This document shows positions 33,631 to 42,886 of a stretch of 64,000 nucleotides of DNA, piece after piece. Both the position numbers and the translations under genes were made by a program. Under the pieces are notes generated by a model. That model worked only from the letters and a program-made list of their open reading frames with translations, was not told the origin of the DNA and did not search any database. Source of the DNA: Mariniphaga sp041684965. Lineage in GTDB: Bacteria; Bacteroidota; Bacteroidia; Bacteroidales; Prolixibacteraceae. The stretch's first letter is position 1. Every line of letters starts with the position of its first letter. The stretch covers positions 1-64,000 of the forward strand of contig JAWLGR010000011.1 of assembly GCA_041684965.1 (NCBI GenBank), read 5' to 3'.

Positions 33631-35490
33631 ATGAAAAAAGGATTCAGCAAAATTGGTCTTCTGACAGCAATTACATTTGCATTTATTTTTTCAAGTGGCG
33701 AAGCAGATGGCCAAATTAGTTTTTTTCCGGATACCATAAAAATTGAGGAAGTAGTAGTTACCGGTTCCCGTGTTGAAGAATCGCGCAGGAACTTACCATT
33801 GACGGTTTCAACTGTTGAGCGGGGACAGATTGAGCGAAGCAACGAGTCCGCTTTGTTTCCTGTTTTGAGCCGTCGTATTCCGGGCTTATTTGTCACCGAG
33901 AGGGGTGTTACAGGTTTTGGTGTTGGTAATGGTTCAGCAGGACAGGTAAGCATGCGGGGGGTTGGAGGTACAGCTCCCAATACCCAGGTACTTGTACTTA
34001 TTGATGGTCATCCTCAGTTTCAAGGTCTTTTCGGGCATCCTCTTCCCGATGCGTATGTATCATCGGATGTTGAAAAGGTTGAGGTTATCCGGGGTCCGGC
34101 ATCCATCCTGTATGGTTCCAATGCCATGGGAGGTGTTATTAATATTATAACCAGGGAGCAGCAAGAGGAAGGGTTTTCAGGAAAAGCGAGGTTGTCGTAT
34201 GGTTCTTTTAATACACAAAAATACATGGTCAACGGTGGCCTGAAGCAAGGGCGTTTTAATCTTTTTGGTTCACTGAACCACGATCGAACAGACGGGCACC
34301 GCGACACTTCCGATTTTAAAATTGTGAACGGATACGTTAAAGCAGGATATGAACTGAGCGATAATTTTCAATTAACTGCCGATGTTAACATTGCTGATTT
34401 TAATGCGCAGGATCCGGGTTCGGTATTTAACCCTGCTTATTTTGGAATCGATATTATGCGTGGAAAAACATCTCTTGCAGTTAAAAATCAATTTGAAAAA
34501 GTGGAAGGCGGTTTAACTGCTTTTTACAACTTTGGTGAGCATTCTTTTTCCAACGGATGGGAATCGAAGGATTATCATGCCGGAGTGAGCCTGTATCAGG
34601 GGCTGAAACTTTTTAATGGAAACAGGATTACATTGGGTCTTGATTATAAAACGGTATCAGGAATTGCCAATGATGGAGTTCCGGGTGCTGCTGATACCTG
34701 GCACAGTATGTCGGATTATGCAGGATATGCTTATGTACAGCAGGAATTAATTGAAAAACTGATACTGAGTGCTGGATTCCGAATTGAAAACAATTCAATG
34801 TTTGGCGTGGAAACTTTGCCTCAGGCAGGTTTTTCATTTCTTGCAACAGAAAATACTACCTTTAAAGGTTCGTTCTCAAAGGGTTTCAGGAGTCCTACCT
34901 TAATGGAACTGTATCTTTTTGCTCCCAATCCCGATCTTCAGCCCGAACAGATTGCCAATTATGAGCTGGGGATGAGCCAGATGAGTGCCGACCGGACGTT
35001 TAGGGCCGAACTGACCCTCTTTGCACTGGAAGGTACAAATGTTATTGAGGTACGGCCAAACGATGCTCCACCTCCCCCTGTTAAACGACAGAATGTTGGA
35101 TCATTTTCAAATAAGGGAATTGAACTTGAATTAAGCTGGGCGGCCAACAGCAATTTAAGCTTTTCCTCAAACTATAGCTATCTGAACCTCGATAAGGCCA
35201 GGCTGGCTGCACCGGAACATCAGTTTTTTATTGAAGGTACATATAGTTATAACGATTTCCGGTTTAATCTATCGGTACAGCAAATATCAGGATTGTATAC
35301 CAGAATCGCAGATCCCGGACCTTTCCAGGAGAGCTATACCCTGGCAAATACAATGCTGGCATATAAATTCACTGAAAATTTTGAATTATTTGTATCGGGT
35401 AAAAACCTGTTAGACCAGGAGTACAGCATTAACTACGGTTATCAGATGCCTGGGATTACGGTATTTACGGGGATTAATATCACTTTCTGA
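33631..35490 (+). CDS. TonB-dependent outer-membrane receptor, probably metal or metal-chelate specific
   Basis: 619 residues. A signal peptide (to about 28) is followed by a TonB-box-like segment (IKIEEVVVTGSRVEES), the plug domain (about 50-170: VSMRGVGG, VLVLIDGHPQ, VEVIRGPASILYGSNAMGGVINI) and a 22-strand barrel ending in aromatic ITF. It resembles BtuB/siderophore receptors and lacks the SusC N-terminal carboxypeptidase-like domain, so it is not a polysaccharide receptor. Location beside the NikR-like regulator and the shared operator suggest uptake of nickel, cobalt or another chelated metal (inference). A strong terminator follows. Confidence 0.88.
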   Translation: MKKGFSKIGLLTAITFAFIFSSGEADGQISFFPDTIKIEEVVVTGSRVEESRRNLPLTVSTVERGQIERSNESALFPVLSRRIPGLFVTERGVTGFGVGNGSAGQVSMRGVGGTAPNTQVLVLIDGHPQFQGLFGHPLPDAYVSSDVEKVEVIRGPASILYGSNAMGGVINIITREQQEEGFSGKARLSYGSFNTQKYMVNGGLKQGRFNLFGSLNHDRTDGHRDTSDFKIVNGYVKAGYELSDNFQLTADVNIADFNAQDPGSVFNPAYFGIDIMRGKTSLAVKNQFEKVEGGLTAFYNFGEHSFSNGWESKDYHAGVSLYQGLKLFNGNRITLGLDYKTVSGIANDGVPGAADTWHSMSDYAGYAYVQQELIEKLILSAGFRIENNSMFGVETLPQAGFSFLATENTTFKGSFSKGFRSPTLMELYLFAPNPDLQPEQIANYELGMSQMSADRTFRAELTLFALEGTNVIEVRPNDAPPPPVKRQNVGSFSNKGIELELSWAANSNLSFSSNYSYLNLDKARLAAPEHQFFIEGTYSYNDFRFNLSVQQISGLYTRIADPGPFQESYTLANTMLAYKFTENFELFVSGKNLLDQEYSINYGYQMPGITVFTGINITF

Positions 35491-35509
35491 AATGAACTTC
35501 CATTTGATA

Positions 35510-35551
35510 AATAGGGTGTATCATTTTGATGCACCCTATTGTATTTTTTTT
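35510..35551 (+). terminator. intrinsic terminator after the TonB receptor gene
   Basis: Stem AATAGGGTG/CACCCTATT (35510-35518 and 35532-35540) with an inner ATCA/TGAT pairing, followed by GTATTTTTTTTG. Confidence 0.85.
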
Positions 35552-35589
35552 GTAACTTAATGCCCTGTAATTTTAATTAAACAAAACCA

Positions 35590-36570
35590 ATGAATAATAA
35601 TTCCCGCCGTGGGTTTATTGCTAAAAATGCTGCCGTCTTTGCAGGTGTATCCCTGGGGTTTCATAAAACAATTCCGGTAAAACAGCTGATAGAATCAAAA
35701 GCTGAGAATGAAAAAAGCAAACGGCCCATACATGTTTTCACTAAAACACTCCAGTTTATAAATTACCGTGAAGTGGCAGAAGTTTTGGCCCGCCATGGAT
35801 TTGCCGGTGCGGATTTAACCGTACGTGAGGGGGGTCAGGTTTTGCCAGAAAACGTGAAATCAGATTTGCCCCGGGCAGTAAAAGCACTTCGTGAGGCAGG
35901 TGTCGATTCGTATATGATTACTACCAATGTGATCGATGCGGATGATAAATTTACCAGGCCAATTTTAAAAACAATGGCTGATTTAGGAATAAAATACTAC
36001 CGGACCGGCTATCTGGATTACGATCATTCCAAGCCGATGCCTGAAAACATGGACAGGCATTTACGGATGATTGAGCAACTGGAAAAGTTAAACCGTGAAT
36101 ACGATGTTCACGGAGGATACCAGAATCATTCGGGCAGAAGAGTTGGAGGTCCGGTATGGGATTTATACCCCCTGCTTAAAGACCGCGATCCAAAGTATAT
36201 CGGGGTTCAGTACGATATCCGTCATGCAACGGTGGAAGGGGCTGTATCCTGGCCTTTGGGTTTGAGGTTGCTGGCACCCTGGATAAAGACCATCGATATA
36301 AAGGATTTTATCTGGGAAAAAAACGAGAAGGATGAATGGAAGATTAAAAATGTTCCACTGGGAGAGGGCATGGTTGATTTCGACGCTTACTTCAAGTTAT
36401 ATAAATTACTTGAAATAGAAGGTCCTGTTTCTATACATTACGAATACGATTTAGGAGGAGCAGAGCATGGCAGGCTAAATCCGTCAATGTCGTTAAATGA
36501 AATTGAAAGATGGCTGAAAAAGGATCTGTATTATCTGGAAAATAAATTCCAGCAGTATGGTTTGGGGTAG
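35590..36570 (+). CDS. exported sugar phosphate isomerase/epimerase-like TIM-barrel protein
   Basis: 326 residues. The N-terminus (MNNNSRRGFIAKNAAVFAGVSLG) is a twin-arginine signal. The rest is an AP-endonuclease-2-like TIM barrel: HGFAGADLTVREGGQVLPENV, HGGYQNHSGRRVGGPVWDLYP, YDIRHATVEG and PVSIHYEYD supply His, Glu and Asp metal ligands. Tat-exported members of this family are frequent in Bacteroidota and mostly of unknown substrate, probably sugars. The gene follows a strong terminator, so it is transcribed alone. It is convergent with the gldK paralog (13-bp gap). Confidence 0.83.
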   Translation: MNNNSRRGFIAKNAAVFAGVSLGFHKTIPVKQLIESKAENEKSKRPIHVFTKTLQFINYREVAEVLARHGFAGADLTVREGGQVLPENVKSDLPRAVKALREAGVDSYMITTNVIDADDKFTRPILKTMADLGIKYYRTGYLDYDHSKPMPENMDRHLRMIEQLEKLNREYDVHGGYQNHSGRRVGGPVWDLYPLLKDRDPKYIGVQYDIRHATVEGAVSWPLGLRLLAPWIKTIDIKDFIWEKNEKDEWKIKNVPLGEGMVDFDAYFKLYKLLEIEGPVSIHYEYDLGGAEHGRLNPSMSLNEIERWLKKDLYYLENKFQQYGLG

Positions 36571-36583
36571 AATTCTATTTGTT

Positions 36584-37936
36584 TTACCGGTTGTGTAATT
36601 CATTGCGGAAGGAAGTCCTTACACAGCGAAATCCAATATATGATTTGGTTGTATCCTGGTATTCATACGAACGGGTAGAATTCCGGATGAAATAGGGTAT
36701 ATCCTTCCAGGAACCACCCCGTATAACTTTTCGTTTCATTACAGGCGGATCATCGGGTAAAGCGTTGTATTCTATTTCGGGATTTAAATCACTAACCACA
36801 TCGTATGCTGATTCATAGAAGGCGCTGTTTGTCCATTCTGCTACATTTCCAGCCATGTCATAAAGCCCAAAATTATTTGGATCAAAATGGCCAACAGCCA
36901 TAGTGGTTGTTGAATTGGGGCTGTCGGCAACATAATTTCCCCTTAACGGTTTAAAATTGGCCAAAAAACAACCGTTGTCATTCCGGGTATAATAACTTCC
37001 CCAGGGATAAACATTATTTGTATTGCCGCCACGGGCCGCAAGTTCCCATTCTGTTTCAGTAGGAAGACGGTAATCGTGGGCAGGAGCTTCATTTAACCGG
37101 TTGCTGAATTCAGTTTGGAGATTGGTCCGCCAGTTACAAAAAGCGCGTGCCTGTTTCCAGGTAATTCCAACAACCGGGTAATTGTCGAATGCTACATGTG
37201 AAAAATACCTCAACGTAAGGGGTTCATTATAGGAATAAGTAAAATCACGAATCCAGCAAAGTGTATCGGGATAAACGGGTACTCTTTCGCGCATCAGGAA
37301 AGAGCTGCGGTTGGCAATTGGGATTGTTTGCCCCTGTTGATTTATAATTGTCCCTTCATACTGCTGCTTTTCTAAATTGTAGCTGTTTTGCCTGCGCGCT
37401 GCCTGTTTATAATCAACCCAGCTGTATTCATAAATCAGAACCCGGCTGTCGATTTCTTTACTGAATATCATGCGGTCATGCTCAGGGATGTAGATATCAT
37501 TCATCGCCAGTTGAAAGTCGGGGTTACGCCAGTTTATTTTTTCGTTCCAGTTGATTTTCGGTTCATCGAGTGGAATTCCACGGGAATCCTCGGTAATAAG
37601 AAATTCAGGGTAAGATTGGCCCAGCATCCTGCGTGCAATGGAATCACGCACCCAGTGTACAAACTGACGGTATTCATTATTCGTGATTTCCGTATCATCC
37701 ATCCAAAATGACTCTACTGTAACTCTTCTGGAGCTATTGCCAAGTATCTTTAAAACGTCATCGGAGGGCCCGATTACATACGAACCACGGGGAATGTACA
37801 CCATACCATAAGGAGATGATTCGAACCAGTTTTTTGAATTTCTTTCACCGCCAGGCAGGTATTGAACAATTTCATTCCTGCACGAATGGAAAAGCAAGCC
37901 CTGGGCCAGAATTAAATATATAATTGCTTTTCTCAT
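36584..37936 (-). CDS. second GldK-like lipoprotein of the type IX secretion locus
   Basis: 450 residues with a lipoprotein signal (LAQGLLFHSC). The body is the sulfatase-modifying-factor (FGE-like) fold of GldK: IPRGSYVIGPSD, FWMDDTEITNNEYRQFVHWV, YRLPTETEWELAARGG, YDMAGNVAEWT and RKVIRGGSWKD. It is very similar to the GldK at 41525-42865 across the whole length, so it is a paralog and not the more distant GldJ. It follows gldN by 101 bp, but a strong terminator lies between, so expression may be separate. It may form an alternative GldK-GldN ring subunit in the periplasm (inference). Confidence 0.85.
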   Translation of the reverse strand: MRKAIIYLILAQGLLFHSCRNEIVQYLPGGERNSKNWFESSPYGMVYIPRGSYVIGPSDDVLKILGNSSRRVTVESFWMDDTEITNNEYRQFVHWVRDSIARRMLGQSYPEFLITEDSRGIPLDEPKINWNEKINWRNPDFQLAMNDIYIPEHDRMIFSKEIDSRVLIYEYSWVDYKQAARRQNSYNLEKQQYEGTIINQQGQTIPIANRSSFLMRERVPVYPDTLCWIRDFTYSYNEPLTLRYFSHVAFDNYPVVGITWKQARAFCNWRTNLQTEFSNRLNEAPAHDYRLPTETEWELAARGGNTNNVYPWGSYYTRNDNGCFLANFKPLRGNYVADSPNSTTTMAVGHFDPNNFGLYDMAGNVAEWTNSAFYESAYDVVSDLNPEIEYNALPDDPPVMKRKVIRGGSWKDIPYFIRNSTRSYEYQDTTKSYIGFRCVRTSFRNELHNR

Positions 37937-37986
37937 TCCAGTAATCCTGTAAGATTTAAACCTGTTAAAAAATAGAAGTTGATATT

Positions 37987-38016
37987 GAAAAAAAGAGCCT
38001 TATGAATCCATAAGGC
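37987..38016 (-). terminator. intrinsic terminator after gldN
   Basis: On the minus strand, a perfect 8-bp stem (37997-38004 with 38009-38016, tetraloop) is followed by TCTTTTTTTC. It separates the porP-gldKLMN operon from the gldK paralog. Confidence 0.85.
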
Positions 38017-38037
38017 CACTGTATAGAATTAATATTT

Positions 38038-38886
38038 TTAATACTCCCAGAGGTTTTGTTCAAAATCAAATATTTCCCTTTCAATCCTTTTCGATTCGAT
38101 CATCGCATCGCGTCCGGTTAAATAGGCGCTGATTTGTCGGTTATTGTACACATTTGATTCCTGAACAACGTAGCTGTTAAAAAAGCGCTTGATGAACAGA
38201 TCGTCGAAGGACATGGATTGAGCCTGATTATAAGGATTCAGAACAACGTTGGTGGCCAGCAGTTCCCTGACTTCGGGATAATATACCCAAAAGACTTTTT
38301 GCCGAAGTACCTGGCCGGTAGCATCATCGCTACGGGTATATTCGCGAATCGGGCAAATTCCCAATATCCGGACATTCAGTGAAGACGCCTGTTTATCAAA
38401 ATACCATTCTTCCTTAATCATGTATTGCTTAATCTCATTAGGCCTTATTTCGCCCTGTATGACAACTGTTTTACGTTCTCCGGTATCGAAGTCAATTGTT
38501 TCTTCAGTAGATGCTTCAGCACCAAAAGATTCCTGCACCTGTTCAAAGGTCATCGGGACTTTAAAGTCATCATCAAGCCTTGCATCGAATGGTGTAATCT
38601 GACCACTTTTAATTCCTTCGAGCAACAGGGAAATCAGATTCTTTCTGCCATCCATTTCAGTTGTGGGAAAATAAAGCGAAAGATTCATTTTTTCGCGCAG
38701 GTCAACAATCCGCCATATTTTTTTTGACCAGAATACATCTGCTTCACGCACTGAAGGCAAAGGCATAGGCCTCTTTTGGCTTATATCAGTAGACTGATAG
38801 GCGCTGTTGGTTATCTGCGCATTTGCCTCGTAGCTTCCGGTTAACATCAAGGCTGCTATACCTATATAAACAATTAACTTTTTCAT
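38038..38886 (-). CDS. gldN: type IX secretion/gliding protein GldN (PorN)
   Basis: 282 residues with a signal peptide ending at ANAQ. Family features include READVFWSKKIWRIVDLREKMNLSLYFP near the start, MIKEEWYFDKQASSLNVRILGI and the C-terminal NRQISAYLTGRDAMIESKRIEREIF. GldN is periplasmic and forms ring-like complexes with the lipoprotein GldK beneath the outer membrane, needed for secretion of proteins with type IX sorting domains. The start lies two bases after the gldM stop, and a terminator follows. Confidence 0.95.
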   Translation of the reverse strand: MKKLIVYIGIAALMLTGSYEANAQITNSAYQSTDISQKRPMPLPSVREADVFWSKKIWRIVDLREKMNLSLYFPTTEMDGRKNLISLLLEGIKSGQITPFDARLDDDFKVPMTFEQVQESFGAEASTEETIDFDTGERKTVVIQGEIRPNEIKQYMIKEEWYFDKQASSLNVRILGICPIREYTRSDDATGQVLRQKVFWVYYPEVRELLATNVVLNPYNQAQSMSFDDLFIKRFFNSYVVQESNVYNNRQISAYLTGRDAMIESKRIEREIFDFEQNLWEY

Positions 38887-38888
38887 TT

Positions 38889-40502
38889 TTATTCTATTTT
38901 GAGAGCAATTGGGTCAATATCACGGGTTGTTCCATCATCGCCTACTGCTTTTATATTTGTTATATAAACTAAACTGTTAGGATTAAGCCTGCTGAATTGA
39001 TTTTTTTGTTCATCGGTGAAGCGGTTTGAATTGCTTTGAAAGGGAATCACATAACCGCCTGGTCCGGAAACTTCCACTCTGAATTGGGTTACGGTATATT
39101 TAAAGTTGAAATCAAAATCTTCCAAAACAGCGAGTACACCCTCTTCAACCATAAGTCGTTCTTTACGGATATTACCACCTCCAGCTAAGCCGGCAACCTG
39201 AGCTTTCGGGTCGGGAACTCTTTTTACACGCCAGTTTGTTGTTCCCAGCAGTCGTTTTTGTCCGCCAATATTTGCATGCACCGATACTGTGGTGCGGCGC
39301 CCCTGTTCGTCAAGCTCAGTCGGCTTAATTATAAAAGAACTACCTTGTTTTACTACGGTTCCGTTTGTCATAGTAACTTCCAGGTTTTCCTGCGGTATTC
39401 CACCGCCGCCAACATCAAACGGGTTATCAAGGCCTCTGTAAAATACATTCATCCGGGTGGCTGACATTGTAACTGAAGGCTCTGTTACCTGGTATTCCTG
39501 GCTGAAGGGATAATTTCTGATGGTACCGGCAGGTGTTTTGTATTTTATAAGGCCACTCCATTTAAATACACCGGGTTCCGATGTTTTAACCCTGAAGGTA
39601 GCTTTGCCGTCTTCAACCTGAACCTGACGGTTATTAATGAAAATTTCTGGTTGTTGGGTCGTATCTTCGGCTGCCATAAATACTTCAGCTACATATTCAT
39701 CTCCCTGCAGAATAATACTGGAATTAGGGATAACCCTTGCACCTAATTTATTGAAAAGAAAGGCTCCGGCATCAATCTGAGCATACAGGTAGTTAATCAG
39801 GTTTGCCTCTGAGTTTTTTACATCGATTTGAATTTTGGATAGGAGTGTCAATACCGCAACCAGGGGTTTATCCAGGAAACGTTCTGTTTCCCAAGACTTA
39901 CTTTCGCCACCTTCCCGCAGGTTAACGCGTGGATCGGAAGTATCAAGAGAAGTTAAAATTGTATTTCTCAATTCAACATCCTCTTCTTCAATTAAAGAAA
40001 TCAGATTGCTTCTGAATTTCTCAATTTCCTCTTTCAGCGCAGTAGCATTTCTTTTGGTAATCATATGTTCAGAGGGAACATTTAAATCATCTTCTTTTCG
40101 AAGAATAAGGGTATCGCTTGCATCAGTGACATAATAAAATTCCTTTCCAATTAAACGATTTTCAGAATTAACAGGTTTATAACCTGATTTTCTAACCAGT
40201 TCTTCTTTTATACCGGAGATATACAGAAAAAGGTTGTCTGTTTCTTTTTTAACGTAATCGGCTTTTTCTTTCCATTCACCCACCCGGGCTTCATTTTCAG
40301 CATAGGCACGCTCGAATGAAGCATAAACCTGTGCGTTTTTCATGTCCACTGTTTTAAGGGTTTCATTCAGGCTGGAATCGACCACCCTAAATGCCTCAAG
40401 TACCTCTGCTGCAACGTTGAGAGCAAGCATTGCAGTGAGTACAATGTACATCATGTTTATCATTTTTTGCCGCGGGGTTTCCGGACAATTCTTTGATCCC
40501 AT
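38889..40502 (-). CDS. gldM: type IX secretion motor protein GldM (PorM)
   Basis: 537 residues. A single transmembrane helix near the N-terminus (MMYIVLTAMLALNVAAEVLEAF, about 14-35) is followed by a long periplasmic region of helical and Ig-like domains (PNSSIILQGDEYVAEVFMAA; FYRGLDNPFDVGGGGIPQENL). Together with GldL it forms the proton-driven motor, and its periplasmic shaft contacts the GldKN ring. It is 20 bp after gldL and 2 bp before gldN. The length is close to F. johnsoniae GldM. Confidence 0.95.
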   Translation of the reverse strand: MGSKNCPETPRQKMINMMYIVLTAMLALNVAAEVLEAFRVVDSSLNETLKTVDMKNAQVYASFERAYAENEARVGEWKEKADYVKKETDNLFLYISGIKEELVRKSGYKPVNSENRLIGKEFYYVTDASDTLILRKEDDLNVPSEHMITKRNATALKEEIEKFRSNLISLIEEEDVELRNTILTSLDTSDPRVNLREGGESKSWETERFLDKPLVAVLTLLSKIQIDVKNSEANLINYLYAQIDAGAFLFNKLGARVIPNSSIILQGDEYVAEVFMAAEDTTQQPEIFINNRQVQVEDGKATFRVKTSEPGVFKWSGLIKYKTPAGTIRNYPFSQEYQVTEPSVTMSATRMNVFYRGLDNPFDVGGGGIPQENLEVTMTNGTVVKQGSSFIIKPTELDEQGRRTTVSVHANIGGQKRLLGTTNWRVKRVPDPKAQVAGLAGGGNIRKERLMVEEGVLAVLEDFDFNFKYTVTQFRVEVSGPGGYVIPFQSNSNRFTDEQKNQFSRLNPNSLVYITNIKAVGDDGTTRDIDPIALKIE

Positions 40503-40522
40503 AACTCGGTTACTTCAAATTA

Positions 40523-41494
40523 TTATTTTTTGTAACTCAACGCACCCAACATGTTTCCATAGATGGTATTAAGAGCTTCCAAATGTTTATTTAACTGCTC
40601 GGCGTTTTCCTTATATTTTTGTAATTCTGAGACCGAAGAGGCCAAAATTTCATTCATATGTGTCAGATCATTACTGAATTTATGGCTGGCTTCGAACTGT
40701 GATTTTGTGCCTTGCAACTGCGATTCCAAATTTTGATTTAATGCGTTTATATTTTGGTTTAATTTTTCCAGGCTATTGGAATAAACTTTTGAGCCCTGGC
40801 TTACAGTTTCAAGTTCGGATGAGAATCTTCCGGAAGCTCCATTAATGGTTTCTGCTAATTTTTTTCCTGCTTCCGAAAGTCTGATAGAAAACTCCTCACT
40901 ACTTTTGTTCAGTTTGTCAACAGACACCTTTCCGGAATCAGAAAGTTGCTGTGATGCAACAGAATAGGACTGGATCAGCTTTTCTACCGAAGCATTCACT
41001 GTCTCATTTGCACGGTTATTGATTTCAGCAAAAGACAACATTGATTGTGAAGCTGAACTCAGGTTCTTAACGTACATATCAGTTGCGAGTGTCGCCGATG
41101 AAATGTCGCTGATGCCATTTGCAACATTTGACAAATTGTTCAGACTTTGTCCTACTTTATCGAGCAGCTCCGGGGAGAATTCCGACGACGAAATCAATTG
41201 ATTGAACCCATTTTTCCCTTTTTTGGTATAATCTTCCAATTCGATCATTTCATAATCGTCACGGAGTTCGGGATATACCTTTGACCATTCCGGCATTTCG
41301 AACGGAGGTTCAAAGGCAGATAAGAAGAATATAAATGCTTCTGTAATCAACCCAACTGTAAGTAGCAATCCTGCGAACTGCCAATGCTGGAGTTTAAATA
41401 AAGCTCCAATCATAACAATTGAAGCACCCCATCCATAAACATAGCCCATGAATGTTTTCCAGCGTTTTGTTCTAAATAAATCACCAATATTCAT
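40523..41494 (-). CDS. gldL: type IX secretion motor protein GldL (PorL)
   Basis: 323 residues. Two transmembrane helices lie at about 15-33 and 40-61, followed by a long cytoplasmic coiled-coil tail rich in Ser, Asn and Gln. Glu52 and Glu62 in and after the second helix have the same ten-residue spacing as Glu49 and Glu59 of F. johnsoniae GldL, where Glu49 is needed for proton-driven motor function (from memory of that work). It is the stator-like partner of GldM. It lies 30 bp after gldK. Confidence 0.94.
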   Translation of the reverse strand: MNIGDLFRTKRWKTFMGYVYGWGASIVMIGALFKLQHWQFAGLLLTVGLITEAFIFFLSAFEPPFEMPEWSKVYPELRDDYEMIELEDYTKKGKNGFNQLISSSEFSPELLDKVGQSLNNLSNVANGISDISSATLATDMYVKNLSSASQSMLSFAEINNRANETVNASVEKLIQSYSVASQQLSDSGKVSVDKLNKSSEEFSIRLSEAGKKLAETINGASGRFSSELETVSQGSKVYSNSLEKLNQNINALNQNLESQLQGTKSQFEASHKFSNDLTHMNEILASSVSELQKYKENAEQLNKHLEALNTIYGNMLGALSYKK

Positions 41495-41524
41495 CTTTAT
41501 GAGGTTAAAGGTTTTGTATTTTAA

Positions 41525-42865
41525 TTAATTAAATTCATCGCCAAATGTTGAACGGACACAACGAAAACCAATGTATGATTTTGTGGTATCCTGATATTCA
41601 AAGCTTCGGGTAGAAACTTGTGTAAAATAAGCAATATCTTTCCATGAACCACCCCTTACAACTTTTCTTTTCATTACAGGAGGATCATCAGGTCGGGCAT
41701 TGTAGGAAAAAGTTGGATTTAAATCGCTGAAGTAATTGTAACCTGCTTCATCGTAAGCTGTTTCAGTCCATTCGGCAACATTTCCTGACATATCATACAA
41801 TCCATATTGGTTGGGTTCATAACTTCCCACCTTCATAGATGCAATTCCACCATCTTCAACGTAATTACCCCTCAAGGGTTTAAAATTAGAAAGGAATACA
41901 CCATCCTCGTCGCGGGCGTAATAACCACCCCATGGATACATGGAAAACTCTTTTCCTCCACGGGCTGCATATTCCCATTCAACTTCGGTAGGCAGCCGAT
42001 AGGCCTGCATTGCGGGTTGTCTTCTGGTAGTCAGATAATCGGTTTGAATTTTAGTTCTCCAATTGCAAAATGCCATAGCCTGTTTCCAGGTGACACCAAC
42101 AACCGGGTAGTCGTCAAATCCAGGATGCCAGAAATAGCGGGTTGCCCAGGGCTCATTATAGGAATAAGTGAAATCCCTCATCCAGGCCAGAGTATCAGGA
42201 TACACGTGTACCTGATCATTCATTATAAATGCAGAACGGTTTTCAATGGGTTGTAATTCTCCATCACTGTTGTATACACTCCCTTCATATCTCTGAGTAT
42301 CGAAATTATAACTATTGGAACGTTTTGCCGCCTGATGCAGGTCAATCCACCAATACTCATAAACAAGTCTTCTGGTATCTATTTCCTTTTTGCCAAAAAA
42401 TCTTTCATTTTCAGGTAGGTACATATCTTCCATTGCCATCTGGTAATCGGGGTCATCCCATCTGAGGCGTTCCCTCCAGTTAATTTGTGGTGGATCGACT
42501 GGGGTTCCGTCCCTGGTTTCAGTGATAAGGAATTCGGGGTATTGGTCGCCAAGCATCCTGCGGGCAATTGAATCACGTACCCAATTTACAAACTGGCGGT
42601 ATTCATTATTGGTAATTTCTGTATCATCCATCCAAAAAGCATCCTGTGAAACCGTTTTGGTGGGTACTCCCGTCATGGCAGGATCCTGATCACTGGGGCC
42701 AATGTTAAAACTTCCCCGGCGGACATATACCATGCCATAGGGCTGCGTTTCTCGCCATTTAGGTCTGTTTTGTACTCCAATCAGTTCACCATTTCCCGAA
42801 GGATTGCAGCTGGTAAAACTGAAAATGGTTATGAGTACAAGTGCAATTAAAAGAAGTTTTTTCAT
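41525..42865 (-). CDS. gldK: type IX secretion lipoprotein GldK (PorK)
   Basis: 446 residues with a lipoprotein signal (LITIFSFTSCNPSG). The FGE-like body has VRRGSFNIGPSD, FWMDDTEITNNEYRQFVNWV, YRLPTEVEWEYAARGG, YDMSGNVAEWTE and RKVVRGGSWKD. GldK is an outer-membrane lipoprotein facing the periplasm that forms a large ring with GldN around the secretion channel. The gene sits in the canonical order porP-gldK-gldL-gldM-gldN, which identifies it as the main copy. The paralog lies 3.6 kb downstream. Confidence 0.94.
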   Translation of the reverse strand: MKKLLLIALVLITIFSFTSCNPSGNGELIGVQNRPKWRETQPYGMVYVRRGSFNIGPSDQDPAMTGVPTKTVSQDAFWMDDTEITNNEYRQFVNWVRDSIARRMLGDQYPEFLITETRDGTPVDPPQINWRERLRWDDPDYQMAMEDMYLPENERFFGKKEIDTRRLVYEYWWIDLHQAAKRSNSYNFDTQRYEGSVYNSDGELQPIENRSAFIMNDQVHVYPDTLAWMRDFTYSYNEPWATRYFWHPGFDDYPVVGVTWKQAMAFCNWRTKIQTDYLTTRRQPAMQAYRLPTEVEWEYAARGGKEFSMYPWGGYYARDEDGVFLSNFKPLRGNYVEDGGIASMKVGSYEPNQYGLYDMSGNVAEWTETAYDEAGYNYFSDLNPTFSYNARPDDPPVMKRKVVRGGSWKDIAYFTQVSTRSFEYQDTTKSYIGFRCVRSTFGDEFN

Positions 42866-42886
42866 AGCTCAAATATATCGCTTTCT

